Source of the DNA: Methanosarcinales archaeon
Lineage (GTDB): Archaea; Halobacteriota; Methanosarcinia; Methanosarcinales; EX4572-44
Direction: 5' to 3'
NCBI GenBank assembly: GCA_004212095.1
Contig: RXIJ01000049.1
Location: 1-16,004 of the forward strand
DNA length: 16,004 bases
Below, one piece after another: positions 13,834 to 16,004 of the stretch. Below the pieces are notes generated by a model. That model worked only from the letters and a program-made list of their open reading frames with translations, ran no database searches and was not told the origin of the DNA. Position 1 is the stretch's first letter; every line of letters begins with the position of its first letter. The position numbers were made by a program, and so were the translations under genes.

Positions 13834-14357
13834 TTGATTTGGACGATCCAACCGTGTGTGGCTATTTTCATAGTCTTATGGGAGAAGAAGGCATAAAGGT
13901 AATAAGAAATATGCCGGTAGGAGAAGTGACCGATGAAGAGATATCAACGGCAACTGAGGTGATGCTGAATGCGGTAAGAAGAACGTTGTTTTTTTTGTAT
14001 GAGAATCGTCTTGCATCATATCGGCGGGAACGTGATACTAATAGCGGGTGGCTAACATATTTGTGGAGGGTGGATTTAAGTCCTCTTGATATTCTCCTTG
14101 AAGCTGAGCGAAAAAAGCTACTCACGAATCTTAAAAAACGTTTATTGTTTGAAGAAGAAAACATGTTCTACACATGTAAAAATGAATGTGGAAGATGTTT
14201 CTTCAATGATGCTGTAGAACTGGATTTTGTTTGTCCAAAATGCGGCGAAAAATTAATGCACCACAATAATGAAGAAGTAATAAAAGTAATAAAAAAGCGG
14301 ATTTCGCAGCTAAACCCAGAAGACGTGAACAATGACCCTGGTACCACAATCGCGTGA
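13830..14357 (+). CDS. tfe: Transcription factor E, alpha subunit (TFE)
   Basis: Archaeal homologue of the N-terminal half of TFIIE-alpha. It binds RNA polymerase at the clamp and helps open promoter DNA. The 175 residues have an N-terminal winged helix (about 5-90) with MLNAVRRTLFFLYENRLASYRRERD and SGWLTYLWRVDL, and a C-terminal zinc ribbon (about 113-142): FYTCKNECGRCFF and DFVCPKCGE. The ligands are Cys116, Cys120, Cys135 and Cys138, giving a CX3C first knuckle instead of CX2C, plus an additional Cys123. The start is the TTG at 13830 in a TTGA overlap with the ATP-grasp stop; it gives the conserved N-terminus (IDLDDPTVCGYFHSLMGEEG), whereas the next ATG would delete part of the winged helix. 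Its 3' end overlaps the HD gene by 26 bases. Confidence 0.93.
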   Translation: MIDLDDPTVCGYFHSLMGEEGIKVIRNMPVGEVTDEEISTATEVMLNAVRRTLFFLYENRLASYRRERDTNSGWLTYLWRVDLSPLDILLEAERKKLLTNLKKRLLFEEENMFYTCKNECGRCFFNDAVELDFVCPKCGEKLMHHNNEEVIKVIKKRISQLNPEDVNNDPGTTIA

Positions 14358-14862
14358 GCAGGCACTTTTTTTTCTAGAGCAGGTTGGAACCCCGGGAGAT
14401 GTGATAAATCACTGCAAAACAGTTGCAGGAGTAGCAGAAAACATTGCCAGGCAGATCAGTTTTACCGTCCCTGTCAACATCGAGCTTGTTATTATTGCTT
14501 CGCTGGTGCACGATATTGGCCGCTCAAAATCACATGGAATCGGCCATGCAGTAACAGGCGCAAAAATTGGACGTGAGCTTGGATTCACAGAAGACGTGGT
14601 TAATATTATTAAACGACATATCGGTGCTGGCATCGACAAAACCGAAGCAATCAAACTTGAGCTGCCACCAGAAGATTACACTCCAAAAACGATTGAAGAA
14701 AAAATTGTTGCACATGCGGACAATCTTGTAAAAGGCACACAAGTTCAAACCATTAAGCAGTGCATAAAAAATCTAAAACAACGATCGGTTGATCAACAGG
14801 TAATTGAGCGAATTATATATCTTCACAATGAACTGTCTGCTCTCTCCATGAAACCACTATAG
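14332..14862 (+). CDS. HD-domain protein (archaeal HDIG family)
   Basis: Predicted metal-dependent phosphohydrolase of the HD superfamily, similar to small archaeal HDIG proteins (TIGR00295-like); the substrate is unknown. Of 176 residues, the HD core spans about 20-140. Metal ligand candidates are His27 in VINHCKTVAG, His60-Asp61 in SLVHDIGRSKSHG, His96 in IIKRHIGAG and Asp130 in IVAHADNLVKG. Conserved IGHAVTGAKIGRELG lies between them. The ATG at 14332 lies inside the end of TFE and supplies a natural N-terminus (MTLVPQSREQALFFLEQVG), so translation is probably coupled. Its stop shares the palindrome CTATAG with the stop of the convergent gene at 14857. Its cotranscription with TFE suggests a housekeeping nucleotide or tRNA-related role, but that is inference. 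Confidence 0.9.
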   Translation: MTLVPQSREQALFFLEQVGTPGDVINHCKTVAGVAENIARQISFTVPVNIELVIIASLVHDIGRSKSHGIGHAVTGAKIGRELGFTEDVVNIIKRHIGAGIDKTEAIKLELPPEDYTPKTIEEKIVAHADNLVKGTQVQTIKQCIKNLKQRSVDQQVIERIIYLHNELSALSMKPL

Positions 14863-15258
14863 TTTTTCAGGATCGCTGCCAATTACTGCTGTCCACCACC
14901 AGCGTGCCATATCTACAAGGTCAAGGCTGAATAATTCAGAGAGTCGATATTCTTTATTCTTACTGCTGATTAGACCTGCTCCCAATAATTTGTTGCGCAT
15001 TGAATAAAAGGAAGAGCGGTTGATATTAAATTGCTTAATTGTATTTTCCCACTCAGATATTTTAATCGGATCGCCTGCTTTTTGACGTTCCTCTACAAGG
15101 AGAAGAAATTTGTTGGCACGCATGGCAGTTGCTTCTTCCTGGAATAACCGCCGCATAAGTTCATAGTAAGGATCACGAGAACGGCTTATACGATTACTCG
15201 ATGTAGAACGTACTATGATGGTGGTTGCGGTACGATGAGCGTCTTTTACAAAAGTCAT
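14857..15258 (-). CDS. Putative helix-turn-helix protein, second of a pair
   Basis: No named function is recognised. The 133-residue soluble protein has a Thr/Ser-rich N-terminal segment, then RDPYYELMRRLFQEEATAMRAN (about residues 28-49) and a helical core (KFLLLVEERQKAGD). A winged-helix-like C-terminal half follows: an INRSSFYSMRNKLLGAGLIS segment reads as a recognition helix and a wing turn (KNKEYRLSELF). It ends with an aromatic DMARWWWTAVIG. I recall similar proteins in Methanosarcinales annotated as hypothetical. The ATG overlaps the preceding gene's stop in an ATGA pattern, so the two are translated together. The stop is convergent with and overlaps the HD gene. A DNA-binding role is inferred from the fold pattern only. 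Confidence 0.75.
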   Translation of the reverse strand: MTFVKDAHRTATTIIVRSTSSNRISRSRDPYYELMRRLFQEEATAMRANKFLLLVEERQKAGDPIKISEWENTIKQFNINRSSFYSMRNKLLGAGLISSKNKEYRLSELFSLDLVDMARWWWTAVIGSDPEKL

Positions 15259-15569
15259 ATATGAACTGGTTTAGAGAGTGCACCCTGTACTATATCTACA
15301 TATTCTTCTTTTAAAGAATATATTGTTCGTGTTTTATAAGAGAATTTATGTGCTTTCAAGATTCCAAGCCTTGAATTGATGTATCCAACCATGGATGCAA
15401 CTGCCGTATATGACAGCTTGAACTTCGCGGAAAGAGTTTGATGAAGTTTATCTACGGTGAATGTTTTAATATTTATCAGAATCTTTAATACTTGGCTGCG
15501 GATTCCATCAACATCGAGTTCAATATAACGTTCCAATCGCTTTTTGATTCTTTGCCTGAATGACTGCAT
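15255..15569 (-). CDS. DUF2551-like small winged-helix protein
   Basis: A 104-residue basic protein without membrane segments. The N-terminal MQSFRQRIKKRLERYIELDVDG is followed by IRSQVLKILINIKTFTVDKLHQTLSAKF, a likely winged-helix core, then SYTAVASMVGYINSRLGIL as a recognition-helix candidate and an ARTI-like wing (KTRTIYSLKEEY). This pattern resembles the archaeal DUF2551 family found in Methanosarcinales and relatives. A GTG at 15572 would add one residue, but the ATG at 15569 sits at better spacing from AGAGGA (15575-15580), so I prefer it. A TATA-like box at 15600-15610 gives a short leader. It overlaps the next gene by 4 bases, suggesting a two-component regulator or a DNA-binding pair. 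The function is unknown. Confidence 0.75.
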   Translation of the reverse strand: MQSFRQRIKKRLERYIELDVDGIRSQVLKILINIKTFTVDKLHQTLSAKFKLSYTAVASMVGYINSRLGILKAHKFSYKTRTIYSLKEEYVDIVQGALSKPVHI

Positions 15570-15574
15570 CACAT

Positions 15575-15580
15575 TCCTCT
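15575..15580 (-). promoter_or_regulatory. Ribosome binding site for the DUF2551-like gene
   Basis: The minus strand reads AGAGGA five bases before ATG (15569) but only two before the alternative GTG (15572). This spacing decides the start in favour of the ATG. Confidence 0.55.
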
Positions 15581-15597
15581 GGATATAATAGATTTTT

Positions 15598-15610
15598 CAT
15601 TATATATAAA
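15598..15610 (-). promoter_or_regulatory. TATA-like promoter of the DUF2551/HTH gene pair
   Basis: The minus strand reads TTTATATATAATG about 30 bases before the start codon, predicting transcription from near 15578 and a leader of under 10 bases carrying the ribosome binding site. Confidence 0.5.
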
Positions 15611-15639
15611 GTTTGTGTTTTCAAGCGGTTGTAAAGTTG

Positions 15640-15760
15640 TTGGGGGTTAGCATTGTTTCGAACTGGTTGTATGTTTAGATATAAGGTCTACTATTCTTAG
15701 GTTTGAACGCATGAAAGAAATTAGAGTTCTGGTAACACCCGGAGAGTTTACAACCCCCAA
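15640..15760. repeat. Inverted G5/C5 pair in the right-hand intergenic region
   Basis: TTGGGGGTT (15640-15648) and AACCCCCAA (15752-15760) are perfect 9-base inverted copies about 100 bases apart. GTTGTAAAG before the first and GTTTACAAC at the second extend the similarity imperfectly. They bracket a TATA-like ATATAAGG (15680-15687) and the start of a possible small ORF. Possible short inverted repeats of a small element, or operator sites. Confidence 0.3.
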
Positions 15761-15839
15761 TCCGCCTACTACAGCGTTTGTTTTGTTAAGCTTGCATATC
15801 ATAAACGCTGAAAGCATTATACATAAAAATTTTAAATAA
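15711..15839 (+). CDS. Possible 42-residue ORF, function unknown
   Basis: ATG at 15711 opens a frame to TAA at 15837-15839. An ATATAAGG about 25 bases upstream would suit a leaderless transcript. The peptide begins MKEIRVLVTPGEFTTPNPPT and ends INAESIIHKNFK; no family is recognised. The same frame stays open after the TAA from 15840 to a TGA at about 15983 (reading through DRLTDASEFILAWYSEGD), so this may be the start of a decayed longer gene. It may equally be noncoding. Confidence 0.2.
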   Translation: MKEIRVLVTPGEFTTPNPPTTAFVLLSLHIINAESIIHKNFK

Positions 15840-16004
15840 CATATCTATGAAATAAATATACATGACCGCCTCACGGATGCATCCGAATTCATCTTGGCGT
15901 GGTATAGCGAGGGAGATGTAAAGTGTCTTACAGCAAAACACAAGGTGCTCTTTGATTGCGGGCGCATGTCCAATCGGTGTTGAAAATACTGATCTCTTCC
16001 TTGA
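15840..16004. other. Unassigned right edge with edge-truncated open frames
   Basis: I cannot assign this stretch. On the plus strand one frame is open from 15840 to 15983 and another from about 15922 to the edge (ending PIGVENTDLFL). On the minus strand one frame is open from the edge down to a TAA near 15790, about 70 codons with no evident start in the window. None has a motif I recognise. Sequence beyond the edge would be needed to choose among them. Confidence 0.3.
15874..15885. repeat. Perfect 12-base palindrome CGGATGCATCCG
   Basis: The site is its own reverse complement over 12 bases and lies about 10 bases after an ATG in A/T-rich surroundings (15864). It could be a dimeric regulator operator or a chance palindrome. 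Confidence 0.4.

Noticed and set aside
1..16004. tRNA, rRNA, CRISPR array or C/D box RNA
   Set aside because: I looked for a T-loop (GGTTCRA), regularly spaced repeats and paired TGATGA/CTGA boxes in the gaps between genes and found no convincing case. A covariance-model search would be needed to exclude small RNAs.

Overview
The window is archaeal. It encodes methenyl-tetrahydromethanopterin cyclohydrolase (Mch) and transcription factor E (TFE), several genes have TATA-like boxes about 25 bases before very short or absent leaders, and two adjacent genes look like the DUF2551-type regulators that I associate with Methanosarcinales and their relatives. Mch together with CcmC, a cytochrome c maturation protein, suggests a cytochrome-bearing C1-metabolising euryarchaeon such as a Methanosarcinales, ANME or Syntropharchaeia-like lineage. 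The exact lineage cannot be fixed from the sequence alone.

Layout. Bases 1-294 hold the C-terminal end of a probable transposase cut by the window edge. Bases 441-2794 (+) form a three-gene cluster: malate dehydrogenase followed by the alpha and beta subunits of a class I (iron-sulfur) fumarase, together interconverting oxaloacetate, malate and fumarate. Bases 3005-3955 (-) encode Mch, with a possible small ORF after it. Bases 4028-7316 (-) are a phosphate-uptake cluster transcribed pstC-pstA-pstB-phoU, without pstS. Upstream on the same strand is a lone ccmC (7492-8250).

Bases 8417-9965 (+) are a visibly A/T-rich two-gene unit. It encodes a membrane-anchored protein with two six-residue-period tyrosine ladders, one acidic and one basic, separated by a six-cysteine loop, and a membrane-anchored transglutaminase-like cysteine enzyme with calcium-binding aspartate repeats. 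The genes are one base apart. I regard this pair as the most interesting part of the window: a possible extracellular enzyme-substrate or enzyme-scaffold system.

Bases 10183-11893 (+) carry a NifS/IscS cysteine desulfurase and a small heat shock protein. Bases 11970-14862 (+) are a tightly packed run: a Nif3-family protein, an ATP-grasp protein, TFE (probable TTG start) and an HD-domain protein, joined by a 1-base gap, a 4-base overlap and a 26-base overlap. A convergent pair of small putative DNA-binding proteins follows (14857-15569, -). The last 430 bases contain a minus-strand promoter, a possible 42-residue ORF, a perfect 12-base palindrome and edge-truncated open frames that I cannot assign. 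No rRNA, tRNA or CRISPR array was seen.
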